From: Rhizobium mesosinicum | Lineage (GTDB): Bacteria > Pseudomonadota > Alphaproteobacteria > Rhizobiales > Rhizobiaceae | Assembly: GCF_019511345.1 (NCBI RefSeq) | Contig: NZ_JAEUAK010000004.1 | Location: 310,001-374,000, forward strand | Length of the DNA stretch: 64,000 nucleotides | Reading direction: 5' to 3' | Notes under the pieces: model-generated | Told to the model about the DNA's origin: nothing | What the model saw: the letters and a program-made list of their open reading frames with translations, nothing else | The model's database searches: none | Shown: positions 41,170-50,380 of the stretch, in pieces | Layout: each line of letters begins with the position of its first letter | Position numbering within the stretch: position 1 is the first letter of the stretch | Translations under genes and position numbers: made by a program

Positions 41170-41703
41170 TCAGTTGGTCGCCTTCTCCACGGTAATGTCC
41201 CCGAGTTCGTCGATCAGCACCGTCCAGCCATCGGATTCGGCTGCTGGATCGGACTTCAGATAGACCGTGGCAAAAAGGCCCGGTTCCTTGATGAGGCCGC
41301 TCGAATTTTCAGGTCTGATGTCGGTGACATAGGGTTTGAGGTCGCTGATTTCCTGGAGTTCGACCGTCGAGATGATCGCAGGACCGGCATCGCTCTGCGC
41401 GATCTGCTGCAGAAAGACCTTGGAGGTCTTGTCCGGCTGGCGGACAGCGAAAAGCTTGTAATAGCCGTGCCGCTGCTCTTGCTTGGCATTCCCCTTGCTT
41501 ACATTTTGGGTGCCGACGCTCTGCATGGTTGTCGGGGCGCGCTCGACCGGCAGCGAATTGCCATCGTCTTCCCAATAGCCGGTGCTGGTCGCGAAGATGA
41601 TCGAAGCCGGCAGAATATCCTCATGCACGGTCTGAGCTTCGGCGGCGATCGCCAACCCCGAAACAAGGAGGCCCGTCATAAATGCTTGCCGCATCGCCGT
41701 CAT
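41170..41703 (-). CDS. Secreted hypothetical protein
   Basis: Protein of 177 residues with an N-terminal export signal (LLVSGLAIAAEAQ, cleavage near residue 24). The mature part has no recognised domain. It starts one base after the nadK stop (TGA-G-ATG), so the two are translationally coupled, although a shared function is not obvious. Compatible with a periplasmic protein of Rhizobiales. Confidence 0.72.
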   Translation of the reverse strand: MTAMRQAFMTGLLVSGLAIAAEAQTVHEDILPASIIFATSTGYWEDDGNSLPVERAPTTMQSVGTQNVSKGNAKQEQRHGYYKLFAVRQPDKTSKVFLQQIAQSDAGPAIISTVELQEISDLKPYVTDIRPENSSGLIKEPGLFATVYLKSDPAAESDGWTVLIDELGDITVEKATN

Positions 41704-41704
41704 C

Positions 41705-42478
41705 TCAATCCTCGAATTGTTCTGCCAGAATCCTGTCTGACCAGGAGCGGTCAGGATCGGAAAGGATGCGTGCGGTCATGTCCTCGGACTGGGCGATGCG
41801 TACATGCAGTATGGATTTGATCTCCGTATTGTCGGCAACCGCATTCACCGGCCGTTTCTCGGCTTCCAATATATGAATGTCCACCGTGACCCGGTTGGGA
41901 AGCAGCGCTCCGCGCCAGCGCCGGGGGCGGAAGGCGCTGACCGGCGTCATGGCGAGCAGGGGGGCGTCAAGCGGCAGGATCGGACCGTGGGCCGAAAGAT
42001 TGTAGGCGGTCGAGCCTGCAGGCGTTGCCACCATGAGGCCGTCGCAGATCAGCTCCTCCAGCCGTACGTGGCCGTCGATCTCTACCCTCAGTTTCGCTGC
42101 CTGATAGGACTGGCGGAAAAGATAGACTTCGTTGATTGCAAGCGCGGACGACTTGCTGCCGTCGGCATTGGATGTCGTCATTTTCAGCGGATGAAAGGCA
42201 TTCTCGACAGCGGCGCAGATGCGGTCATGCAGGTCTGCGGTTTTGTAATCGTTCATCAGAAAGCCGACCGAGCCACAATTCATACCGTAGACGAGCTTGC
42301 CGCTGTTCATCGTGCTGTGCAGCGTCTGAAGCATGAAGCCGTCGCCGCCGAGTGCGACGATGACATCAGCCTGGTTTGCGGGCACGTCGCCGTAAAGGCG
42401 AATCAATTCGTCTCGCGCGGCGAGTGCTTCCGTGGTCGGCGAGGCGATGAAAGAAAGCGTCTGAAATGAACGGCCCAT
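41705..42478 (-). CDS. nadK: NAD kinase
   Basis: Phosphorylates NAD to NADP. From ATG 42478 (MGRSFQTLSFIASP) it has 257 residues. VIVALGGDGFMLQTLH carries the GGDG motif, and AINEVYLFRQS the conserved NE pair that binds the nucleotide. GLMVATPAGSTAYNLSAHGPIL is the second signature. The upstream in-frame ATG (42544) adds 22 unlike residues and is not favoured. Confidence 0.94.
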   Translation of the reverse strand: MGRSFQTLSFIASPTTEALAARDELIRLYGDVPANQADVIVALGGDGFMLQTLHSTMNSGKLVYGMNCGSVGFLMNDYKTADLHDRICAAVENAFHPLKMTTSNADGSKSSALAINEVYLFRQSYQAAKLRVEIDGHVRLEELICDGLMVATPAGSTAYNLSAHGPILPLDAPLLAMTPVSAFRPRRWRGALLPNRVTVDIHILEAEKRPVNAVADNTEIKSILHVRIAQSEDMTARILSDPDRSWSDRILAEQFED

Positions 42479-42739
42479 ACAATGCCCTTTGTTATGCTGC
42501 TCTAGGTAAAGGATAAAGGGCTCGTACGACAAGACGTTTTGCATTGCGGGTCAAGTTCGGTGATCTTATCGCCCAGACAGATCGGCCGGTGATTTCGATG
42601 ATGAACACGTCCACATGAGTCCAGCGGGCTTTCCCAACCGCGGCGTTGATCGAGAACCCGCTGTGGATAGCTTCGCAGGGCTGCCGGAAATGGCAAATTT
42701 TCTTTACAAAAGATCAGAATCTGCTACTTCGCAGCCATT

Positions 42740-42815
<76 letters not shown>

Positions 42816-42922
42816 GATTTTCTCAGCCGTTCCATCAGATGAACAGAGACTGAAGGGTCGCTTCAGCGGCGATTCAGGAGCATCAGGCCATCCTCGCTTC
42901 ATCAGAAACGAGGAAGTGAGCC

Positions 42923-43270
42923 ATGAGGATCTCCAGCCTTCTCCTAGCAGCCGCCCTTTCGGCCGGTACTTTGTTTTCCGCCGTTGCTCCGGCTGCCGCC
43001 ATCCCTCTCGACCGTCCGGCAGCCCCGCTGCAGAGCGATGTGGTCCAGGTTCGCGGCGGTGATCGAGATTGGGGCGACCGAGACCGGGACGACCGCGATT
43101 GGGGTGATCGCCGTGACTGGCGCGAGCGCCGCGAATGGCGTGAACGTCGCTATTGGGGTCCGGCCTGGGGCTATGAACGCCGCTGGAGCCCGTGGCGTGA
43201 AGAGCGTTGGCGCGAGCGTCATTATTGGCGTCGCCATCATGACGGACCCTATTGGCTCTACCGGAGCTGA
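42923..43270 (+). CDS. Small secreted arginine/tryptophan-rich protein
   Basis: Protein of 115 residues with a clear signal peptide (LLLAAALSAGTLFSAVAPAAA). The mature 90 residues are low complexity, built of RDWGDRD, WRER and RRYW units with very high Arg, Trp, Asp and Tyr. Such proteins are common in Rhizobiales and have no assigned function. A strong terminator follows, so it is probably monocistronic. Confidence 0.8.
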   Translation: MRISSLLLAAALSAGTLFSAVAPAAAIPLDRPAAPLQSDVVQVRGGDRDWGDRDRDDRDWGDRRDWRERREWRERRYWGPAWGYERRWSPWREERWRERHYWRRHHDGPYWLYRS

Positions 43271-43311
43271 TCGCTCACCGAGGCAAGCTGTTTTCCAACT
43301 CTTCATAAAAA

Positions 43312-43346
43312 CCCGCCGCAACCTTCGAGTTTGCGGCGGGATTTTT
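43312..43346 (+). terminator. Terminator of the Arg/Trp-rich protein gene
   Basis: CCCGCCGCAA (43312-43321) and TTGCGGCGGG (43331-43340) form a perfect 10-bp stem with a 9-nt loop, followed by ATTTTTAT. Confidence 0.92.
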
Positions 43347-43376
43347 ATCTGGCATTCACACACTTCAAATTTTATC

Positions 43377-43391
43377 GACTGACTACCAGTC
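43377..43391. promoter_or_regulatory. TetR-type operator relic
   Basis: GACTG-ACTAC-CAGTC is a dyad of the kind bound by TetR-family repressors, and another TGTCAGT half-site lies at 43412-43418. It lies 46 bp upstream of the start codon of the TetR pseudogene. Confidence 0.4.
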
Positions 43392-43437
43392 AATAACTTA
43401 AGATATTATATTGTCAGTTGTCGCGACGGAGTTCGGC

Positions 43438-43683
43438 ATGTCTGCAAAAGCACTCCTGACCTCTCTCTTTTACGAGCAACATCCTCATCGATAATCTCCA
43501 GCAATTGCTTGCAGCAGGAAGCCGTGAGCGAGCCTGGTCACTGCGGGATCCCGCATTACCGCCATATTCCTGTTCAACGCTCTGCGCGGTGTCGTAAATC
43601 GGAATGCCATCGGCGACGATAGTGCCGAGCGAACAGAACTGCTCCGCAATATCGAGGAAAGTGTTCTGCGCCTCTTCCGGTGA
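43438..43683 (+). pseudogene. TetR-family regulator pseudogene with internal deletion and frameshifts
   Basis: The remnant starts like a TetR protein (MSAKALLTSLFYEQ, in the frame of 43438). It jumps to a second frame (NILIDNLQQLLAAGSRE, from 43478) and returns to the first frame for a typical TetR C-terminus (AIFLFNALRGVVNRNAIGDD, then LLRNIEESVLRLFR and stop, 43561-43683). Only about 80 residues remain of a usual 190-200. The DNA-binding helix-turn-helix and most of the ligand domain are deleted. It cannot make a working repressor. Confidence 0.7.
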
Positions 43684-43729
43684 GGCGATTTGCAGTCACT
43701 TCCGTGCGAGCTCGTTCACGCTCGATCGG

Positions 43730-43888
43730 CTATTGCACGGATGGAGGTGGATTTGATGGCGTCGTCGACGGTGCCAGGGGATCCGGCTGGCGGATCGGGT
43801 GAGACTTGTCCACCCAGGTGATGCTCAAAATGACCATGACCAGGACCGCGATGAACAGCACGCCGAAGATCAGCGGTCGAAATGCCAT
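43730..43888 (-). CDS. Small single-helix membrane protein
   Basis: ORF of 52 codons from ATG 43888 (MAFRPLIFGVLFIAVLVMVI). One N-terminal membrane helix is followed by a proline-rich hydrophilic tail (PIRQPDPLAPSTTPSNPPP). AGGAAA lies about 8 bp before the start. No family is recognised. Codon use and the clean helix-tail layout favour a real gene. Confidence 0.6.
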   Translation of the reverse strand: MAFRPLIFGVLFIAVLVMVILSITWVDKSHPIRQPDPLAPSTTPSNPPPSVQ

Positions 43889-44059
43889 AATGCGGATTTC
43901 CTTTTGCCTGCGCCCCAAAGGTGAATGCATTGCCGATGATAGTGACCGGCAAGCTCTCTCCAAGTTGGAATATGGACCAGGGGCGAGGGGGGTCAACCGC
44001 GATTGCGGTCATCATTCCCTCTCTCCGCGACATATCAATAGTGATCTGCCGGCTGTGGC

Positions 44060-44950
44060 CTACGCCTTCAGGTGCAGCCCTGCTGCATAAAGGGCAATCG
44101 CCGCAGCATTCGATACGTTCAACGATTTGATGGCGCCGGGCATATCGAGCCGAGCGAGCGCGCTGACGGTCTCCCGCGTCTTCTGACGCAGGCCTTTGCC
44201 TTCGGAGCCGAGCACCAGCGCGATTCGACCGCCTGAGAACGTGCCCTCCAGCGGCGCCGGTCCCTCCGAATCGAGCCCGATCGTGAAGAAGCCGAGCTTG
44301 TGCAATTCGCCGAGCGCATCCGAGAGATTGGTGATCTGTATATAAGGTATGAGTTCCAACGCGCCGGAAGCCGATTTGGCAAGCACGCCCGATTCGGTCG
44401 GGCTATGTCTCTGCGTTGTGATAACGGCGCCCGCATTGAAGGCGACGGCCGATCGCATGATGGCGCCGACATTGTGCGGATCGGTTACCTGGTCGAGCAC
44501 GAGAAGCAAAGGGCTGTCCTTCAGTGCTTCCAGCCGTCGGACGGGCAGGGGGCGTGTCTCCAGCATCACGCCCTGATGGATCGCTTCGGGGCCGAGCACC
44601 TTGTCGATATCCTGCGGCGAAACCATTTCGACGGGAATGCCGATAGCATCAGGATCGATCTCCAATCGCGCAAGCGCGTTCTGCGTCACCGATAGCCTGA
44701 TGTTCTTGCGCTCAGGATTTTCAAGCGCGGCACGAACGGTATGAAGGCCGTAGAGGAAGACCTGGTCGGGGGCGAGCGCCGGCGGCTTCCAATCGTCTCC
44801 GCCACGCTTGCGTTTCTGTGGCGCGGGTGCCGGGATTTCACCGCGTTCGCGTTTGGCGTCACGGTGCGCGCGCCTCAACGTTGCGTAATGCGTGTCCTTT
44901 GCGGACTTGTCGGTAACGGGCGTGCCGCCGGATTTCTTATCTTTGCTCAT
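44060..44950 (-). CDS. rlmB: 23S rRNA (guanosine-2'-O)-methyltransferase RlmB
   Basis: SPOUT-class methyltransferase of 296 residues acting on the 23S rRNA loop around G2251. A basic N-terminal extension of about 60 residues is followed by the SpoU substrate-binding domain (VFLYGLHTVRAAL) and the knotted SAM domain with motif 1 DQVTDPHNVGAIMRSA, motif 2 LVLGSEGKGL and motif 3 SLNVSNAAAIALY. It diverges from the tRNA-Tyr/Gly pair. Confidence 0.93.
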   Translation of the reverse strand: MSKDKKSGGTPVTDKSAKDTHYATLRRAHRDAKRERGEIPAPAPQKRKRGGDDWKPPALAPDQVFLYGLHTVRAALENPERKNIRLSVTQNALARLEIDPDAIGIPVEMVSPQDIDKVLGPEAIHQGVMLETRPLPVRRLEALKDSPLLLVLDQVTDPHNVGAIMRSAVAFNAGAVITTQRHSPTESGVLAKSASGALELIPYIQITNLSDALGELHKLGFFTIGLDSEGPAPLEGTFSGGRIALVLGSEGKGLRQKTRETVSALARLDMPGAIKSLNVSNAAAIALYAAGLHLKA

Positions 44951-45052
44951 GCGGCTTTATAACGATGGCGCCTGTTGCCGCATAGGCTTTCTTTCATGTG
45001 CCGGCTTTCAACAGGCGATGAAATTTTTCCTGTCTTTTCCATTGTCATCGTG

Positions 45053-45081
45053 TTGACAGACTGAAATCGTCCGGTCATATA
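45053..45081 (+). promoter_or_regulatory. Promoter of the tRNA-Tyr/tRNA-Gly transcript
   Basis: TTGACA (45053-45058), 17 bp, CATATA (45076-45081, overlapping TATAC). This is a strong consensus-like promoter about 70 bp before tRNA-Tyr. Confidence 0.65.
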
Positions 45082-45153
45082 CGCGGCGCAGACGACGGGG
45101 CGGCAACGCTTCAAGGTCTGACGAACTTGGTCTTTACGATCCGGACGATAACT

Positions 45154-45238
45154 GGAGAGATGCCCGAGTGGTTAAAGGGGACGGACTGTAAATCCGTTGG
45201 CTCAGCCTACGTTGGTTCAAATCCAACTCTCTCCACCA
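45154..45238 (+). tRNA. tRNA-Tyr (anticodon GTA)
   Basis: A class II tRNA of 85 nt with a long variable arm. Acceptor GGAGAGA pairs with TCTCTCC, the anticodon arm is ACGGA-CTGTAAA-TCCGT, the T-arm GTTGG-TTCAAAT-CCAAC, and the CCA end is encoded. Confidence 0.96.
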
Positions 45239-45263
45239 TTCGTCATTGGATCGGACCAACCCC

Positions 45264-45337
45264 GCGGGTATAGCTCAATGGTAGAGCAGCAGCCTTCCAA
45301 GCTGAATACGCGGGTTCGATTCCCGCTACCCGCTCCA
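45264..45337 (+). tRNA. tRNA-Gly (anticodon TCC)
   Basis: Acceptor GCGGGTA pairs with TACCCGC. The anticodon loop is CTTCCAA, giving UCC, the T-arm is CGCGGG-TTCGATT-CCCGC-like, and CCA is encoded. It follows tRNA-Tyr by 25 bp in the same transcript. Confidence 0.95.
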
Positions 45338-45372
45338 CCTTTCTTGCCGTTCTTGACGAATCACTCTGGCTT

Positions 45373-45573
45373 TCAGAACTCGAAGACGAGATTCATGAAA
45401 TTGCCGATGATCCAGTAGCCGAGCATCCCTATGGCGATACCGGCGATGAAGACCGAAGACTGACCCGTGTTCTTTTTGACGCTCGTATCATTATCGTCGT
45501 CGCGCGGATAACCGAATGCGCGATGGTCTTCGATGAATGCCGAATAGTGGTTGGTGTAGCTCTCCGATTGCAT
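45373..45573 (-). CDS. Small C-terminal-helix membrane protein
   Basis: ORF of 66 codons. The hydrophilic N-terminal half (YPRDDDNDTSVKKN) is followed by one membrane helix near the C-terminus (SVFIAGIAIGMLGYWIIGNF). No family is recognised. The strong ribosome-binding site GGAGGGA precedes ATG 45573, but its GAGGGA can pair with TCCCTC 10-15 bases upstream in the mRNA, a possible sequestering hairpin. Confidence 0.7.
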   Translation of the reverse strand: MQSESYTNHYSAFIEDHRAFGYPRDDDNDTSVKKNTGQSSVFIAGIAIGMLGYWIIGNFMNLVFEF

Positions 45574-45957
45574 TGGGTCTCCCTCCGAATATTAGAGGGA
45601 TATCATGCAAGTTTTCCTGTTTGGTGAAATCAATTAGTAAAATGTAATATAATGTTGTCGGCGGACGTTGCGTTGATGACATCGCCCAGCACCTGGGTCG
45701 CGACCGCAGAAATCGCAGTCGCGCCGGCATCAGCAAGGTCGGAAGCGGACTATCTTTCGATTCTGCCTGAGATTTCAGGTGTTTTGTGACAGATGCCGAC
45801 GAATCATCTTGTGGGTTGCGAATTGTCTCCCATATGCGCTGACACGCCAAGAATGGCGTCTGCAATTAAGTCTTGCGCAATTTCGCCGAAAGCCTTAAAC
45901 GGCGGCACTAAACCGGTTCGCCGGGGTCACCCATTTACGTCCACAGGAAGCATTCAA

Positions 45958-47133
<1,176 letters not shown>

Positions 47134-47161
47134 TCGGATTTATCCCCGATTTTAGGAAGGA

Positions 47162-47187
47162 CCCCGCTGGAAACGGCGGGGTTTTTT
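47162..47187 (+). terminator. Terminator of tuf
   Basis: CCCCGC (47162-47167) pairs with GCGGGG (47176-47181), with loop TGGAAACG, followed by six T residues. It begins 29 bp after the tuf stop. Confidence 0.9.
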
Positions 47188-47310
47188 CGTTTCTAATAGC
47201 CCTCCGGCCGTTCATGAGATGTTGTAAAAATATCGTTAAGATTGGCTCGTTCAGCATTTTATTCATCTCACGTTCAGAAAGCGTTTTGCGATCCGGACTT
47301 TTTGGTTCAG

Positions 47311-47334
47311 ACTCTCCTCTATAGAAAGGAGAGT
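47311..47334 (+). promoter_or_regulatory. Shine-Dalgarno-sequestering hairpin (or operator palindrome)
   Basis: ACTCTCCT (47311-47318) and AGGAGAGT (47327-47334) form a perfect 8-bp stem with loop CTATAGAA. The right arm is the only ribosome-binding site of the small ORF at 47338. In RNA the site would be closed, so translation would need melting or a trans factor. The loop also looks like an alphaproteobacterial -10 (CTATAG). If so, the dyad could be a DNA operator and the mRNA would start downstream of it. Confidence 0.55.
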
Positions 47335-47337
47335 AGG

Positions 47338-47472
47338 ATGATTCACAAAGCTACATTCGTTGCGACGATTTTCGCGATGTATGTTTTCACGATGTTTTTC
47401 ATCGCTGCAATTCCGCAAGAAGTTGTTCAGGCAGCTGGCGTGCAGATCGACGAAGTAAGCATCGTCAAGTAA
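47338..47472 (+). CDS. 44-residue membrane or exported small protein
   Basis: ORF beginning MIHKATFVATIFAMYVFTMF. One N-terminal hydrophobic segment of about 22 residues is followed by a polar tail (EVVQAAGVQIDEVSIVK), which fits either a membrane-anchored peptide or a signal peptide with cleavage near VQAA. AGGAG sits 6 bp before ATG 47338, inside the hairpin described separately. No family is recognised. It lies between tuf and the SDR gene with its own upstream region. Confidence 0.6.
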   Translation: MIHKATFVATIFAMYVFTMFFIAAIPQEVVQAAGVQIDEVSIVK

Positions 47473-47644
47473 TTGCGTAGCAAGCCGCCGGAGCGTCCGG
47501 CGGTGATTGTAAATGGCAGGGCAGGCGCTTCCAGTTGGAAGCCCCTGGCCGGAGTAGGTTTGAACCTGCTGGCGAGACGCTTGCTTGCTCTTCGCGCGGA
47601 AGAGTTTATCTATGCCTCCGATTTCATGACGCGGAGGACTTTCC

Positions 47645-48538
47645 ATGAAAAAGCGCATTCTCTTCACCGGCGGTTCGGGCAAGGCGGGACGCCATGCTGT
47701 GCCATGGCTCGTCAACGCTGGTTATGAGGTCCACAACGTCGACCTCGTGCCCCTCGAAAGTCCTGGTGTCACCAATCTCATTGCGGATATCACCGACAGC
47801 GGACAGATGTTCAATGCGCTCTCCATGCATCGGGACTTTCCGGATATGGATGCAGGCAAAGGCGTGCAGCCGTTCGACGCCGTCGTGCATTTCGCCGCAG
47901 TGCCACGCATCCTGATCAAGCCAGATAACGAAACCTTCCGCATCAACACGATGGGCACCTATAATGTCATCGAGGCGGCGGTGAAGCTCGGCGTTAAAAA
48001 GATCATCGTCGCCTCGAGCGAGACGACCTATGGCGTCTGCTTCGCCGAAGGCCATCGCGATTTCCACCAGTTCCCGCTGGACGAGGACTATGATGTCAAT
48101 CCGATGGATTCCTACGGCCTCTCCAAGGTCCTGAACGAGAAGACGGCCCGCGCTTTTGCCGAGCGTTCAGGCTTCGATATTTACGCCTTGCGCATCGGAA
48201 ACGTCATCGAGCCGCACGAATACGAGAAGTTTCCGACCTATTTCGCCAGTCCGGAAATGCGCAAGCGCATCGCCTGGAGTTACATCGATGCGCGCGACCT
48301 CGGACAGATCGTCCACCGCTGCATTGAGAAGGACGGATTGGGCTTTCAAGTCTTCAATGCTGCCAATGACAGCGTCTCGGCCAATACGCCGTCGCGAGAG
48401 CTCGCCAAGCGATTCTACCCGAATGTGCCGTTCACCCGTGAGATCGGCGAATATGAGGGCCTGCTTTCCAACCGGAAGATTCGCGAGGTACTCGGCTTCA
48501 AGGAAGAGCACGACTGGCGCAAATACGTGAAAGTCTGA
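47645..48538 (+). CDS. NAD-dependent epimerase/dehydratase (extended SDR)
   Basis: Rossmann-fold oxidoreductase of 297 residues. The nucleotide motif is FTGGSGKAGRHA (TGxxGxxG with one change), the catalytic pair is in DSYGLSKVLNEK (YxxxK), the active serine in VASSETTYG, and HFAAVPR matches the extended-SDR NNAG-like position. The sugar or other substrate is unknown. It stands between tuf and tRNA-Trp, an unusual guest in this translation cluster. Confidence 0.85.
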   Translation: MKKRILFTGGSGKAGRHAVPWLVNAGYEVHNVDLVPLESPGVTNLIADITDSGQMFNALSMHRDFPDMDAGKGVQPFDAVVHFAAVPRILIKPDNETFRINTMGTYNVIEAAVKLGVKKIIVASSETTYGVCFAEGHRDFHQFPLDEDYDVNPMDSYGLSKVLNEKTARAFAERSGFDIYALRIGNVIEPHEYEKFPTYFASPEMRKRIAWSYIDARDLGQIVHRCIEKDGLGFQVFNAANDSVSANTPSRELAKRFYPNVPFTREIGEYEGLLSNRKIREVLGFKEEHDWRKYVKV

Positions 48539-48755
48539 GATTCCGGCTGGAAAAATCTTGCGGTCGGGCGCACTTAATTTCGTGTCCGGCCGTCGGAAGC
48601 GTTGCTGTCGACCGCTTCTCCCGGTTGCCTGCGGAGGAATGGTTCTGAAAATCGAAAATCGCTCTTGCATATCCCGAGCCGCCGTCTTAAAGGGAGCGCC
48701 ATGCTTTTCACCCGGCTCAAGACCGCAAGGTCAACAGGCTGAATGCAAAGTGTAA

Positions 48756-48831
48756 AGGGGTATAGCTCAGCTGGTAGAGCGGCGGTCTCCAAAACCGCAG
48801 GTCGGGGGTTCGAGCCCCTCTGCCCCTGCCA
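48756..48831 (+). tRNA. tRNA-Trp (anticodon CCA)
   Basis: Acceptor AGGGGTA pairs with TGCCCCT. The anticodon arm is GCGGT-CTCCAAA-ACCGC, the T-arm GGGGG-TTCGAGC-CCCTC-like, and CCA is encoded. Its place just before secE-nusG is conserved in alphaproteobacteria. TTGCAT at 48665 may be its -35. Confidence 0.97.
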
Positions 48832-49020
48832 TTTTCCTTGAACGGACAGCGCGATGTATCGCAGCTTTGGGCAAGGATTGAACACATGGCGACAAATTTC
48901 GTTAAACATCGCTTTGCCTCTTGTGTATTCGGAAATCGATGTTTATTTAGGGTTCAACAGACACGCGGTGCGTGGGGCTGATAGTTTCAGCTTTACGCGC
49001 CGTAATTGCGTGGGCAGTCG

Positions 49021-49221
49021 ATGGCATCCAAATCCAATCCGTTTTCGTTTCTGCAGCAGGTTCGCACGGAGACGTCTAAAGTTACATGGCCGTCGCGCCG
49101 CGAGACGATGATCTCGACGGTCATGGTGCTGTTTATGGTTGTTTTTGCTGCGCTGTTTTTCTTTGCCGCTGACCAGCTCATTGGCTGGGCGCTGAGCTTC
49201 GTGCTCAATACCGGCAACTGA
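49021..49221 (+). CDS. secE: Preprotein translocase subunit SecE
   Basis: Protein of 66 residues from ATG 49021 (MASKSNPFSF). QQVRTETSKVTWPSRRET is the amphipathic SecE signature, followed by a single membrane helix. This is the short one-helix form found in most bacteria other than enterics. nusG follows in the usual order. Confidence 0.95.
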   Translation: MASKSNPFSFLQQVRTETSKVTWPSRRETMISTVMVLFMVVFAALFFFAADQLIGWALSFVLNTGN

Positions 49222-49238
49222 TACGGGTGGAGATGAAA

Positions 49239-49769
49239 ATGGCGGCACGTTGGTACATCGTCCACGCATATTCCAATTTTGAAAAGAAGGTGGCTGAAGA
49301 CATCGAGAACAAGGCTCGCCAGAAGGGGCTTGAGCACCTGTTCGAGAAGATTCTCGTGCCGACCGAAAAGGTGGTCGAAGTACGTCGCGGCCGCAAGGTC
49401 GATTCTGAGCGCAAGTTCTTCCCGGGCTATGTCATGGTTCGCGCCAACCTGACGGACGAGGCCTATCACCTGATCAAGAATACGCCGAAGGTTACTGGCT
49501 TTCTCGGCTCGGACAACAAGCCTGTTCCGATTCCGGATTCTGAAGCCGAGCGCATCCTCGGTCAGGTTCAGGAAGGTGTCGAGCGGCCGAAGGCTTCCGT
49601 TACCTTCGAAATCGGTGAGCAGGTTCGCGTATCCGATGGTCCGTTCGCCTCGTTCAACGGTACGGTGCAGGATGTGGACGAAGAGCGTTCGCGCCTGAAG
49701 GTGGAAGTGTCGATTTTCGGCCGCGCGACCCCGGTCGAGCTGGAATACGCTCAGGTCGAGAAGGTCTGA
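49239..49769 (+). CDS. nusG: Transcription termination/antitermination protein NusG
   Basis: Protein of 176 residues from ATG 49239 (MAARWYIVHAYS). The NGN domain has FEKKVAEDIENKA and FFPGYVMVRANL, and the C-terminal KOW domain has GEQVRVSDGPFASFNGTVQDVD. It couples RNA polymerase to Rho and to the ribosome. GGTGGAG lies upstream of the start; GTG 49227 is in frame but overlaps this site. The 175-bp gap to rplK contains a TGCGGCA/TGCCGCA hairpin (49810-49825), possibly part of an L1-controlled leader. Confidence 0.97.
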   Translation: MAARWYIVHAYSNFEKKVAEDIENKARQKGLEHLFEKILVPTEKVVEVRRGRKVDSERKFFPGYVMVRANLTDEAYHLIKNTPKVTGFLGSDNKPVPIPDSEAERILGQVQEGVERPKASVTFEIGEQVRVSDGPFASFNGTVQDVDEERSRLKVEVSIFGRATPVELEYAQVEKV

Positions 49770-49944
49770 TTTTTGAGATCGAGGTTCGGTCGCTTGTGTC
49801 TGATCCTCGTGCGGCAAATGCCGCATCGCGTGGAAGGTGAGGGGTCTTAGCCGGGCCTCAAGGATCCGAACCACGCAACCGCAGCCGCCGGAGCGATCCG
49901 GCATCAGGGCCGGGTGACCGGCCTCCAGTGAAAGGCAGAGAGAT

Positions 49945-50376
49945 ATGGCTAAGAAAGTTGCAGGCCAGCTCAAGCTGCAGGTCAAGGCAGGATCGGCAAA
50001 CCCGTCCCCGCCAATCGGCCCTGCACTTGGTCAGCGTGGCATTAACATTATGGAATTCTGCAAGTCGTTCAACGCGGCTACGCAGGAAATGGAAAAGGGT
50101 ATGCCGATTCCGGTCGTCATCACCTATTACCAGGACAAGTCCTTCACCTTCGTCATGAAGCAGCCGCCGGTCAGCTACTTCCTGAAGAAGGAGGCCAAGA
50201 TCCAGTCCGGTTCCAAAACCCCGGGCAAGGGCGCAAAGGCTGGTTCGCTCACCAAGGCTCAGATCAAGACGATCGCCGAAGCCAAGATGAAGGACCTGAA
50301 CGCAGCAGATATCGAAGGTGCAATGGCGATGATCGAGGGCTCTGCCCGCGCCATGGGCCTGGAAGTGGTGGGTTAA
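49945..50376 (+). CDS. rplK: 50S ribosomal protein L11
   Basis: Protein of 143 residues. [20 protein letters not shown] is the rRNA- and thiostrepton-site N-terminal domain, and [20 protein letters not shown] the C-terminal RNA-binding domain. It stimulates stringent factor and release factors. GGCAGAGAG lies before ATG 49945, and rplA follows after 4 bp. Confidence 0.98.
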   Translation: MAKKVAGQLKLQVKAGSANPSPPIGPALGQRGINIMEFCKSFNAATQEMEKGMPIPVVITYYQDKSFTFVMKQPPVSYFLKKEAKIQSGSKTPGKGAKAGSLTKAQIKTIAEAKMKDLNAADIEGAMAMIEGSARAMGLEVVG

Positions 50377-50380
50377 GACC

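Noticed and set aside
43450..43694. Minus-strand peptide opposite the TetR relic (contains EEAQNTFLDIAEQF)
   Set aside because: It looked like a coding fragment at first, but the plus strand gives an unmistakable TetR C-terminus ending at 43683. The minus reading is its shadow.
48702..48743. 13-codon ORF (MLFTRLKTARSTG) before tRNA-Trp with a GGGAG element
   Set aside because: Such short frames arise often by chance, and the region more likely belongs to the tRNA-Trp promoter.
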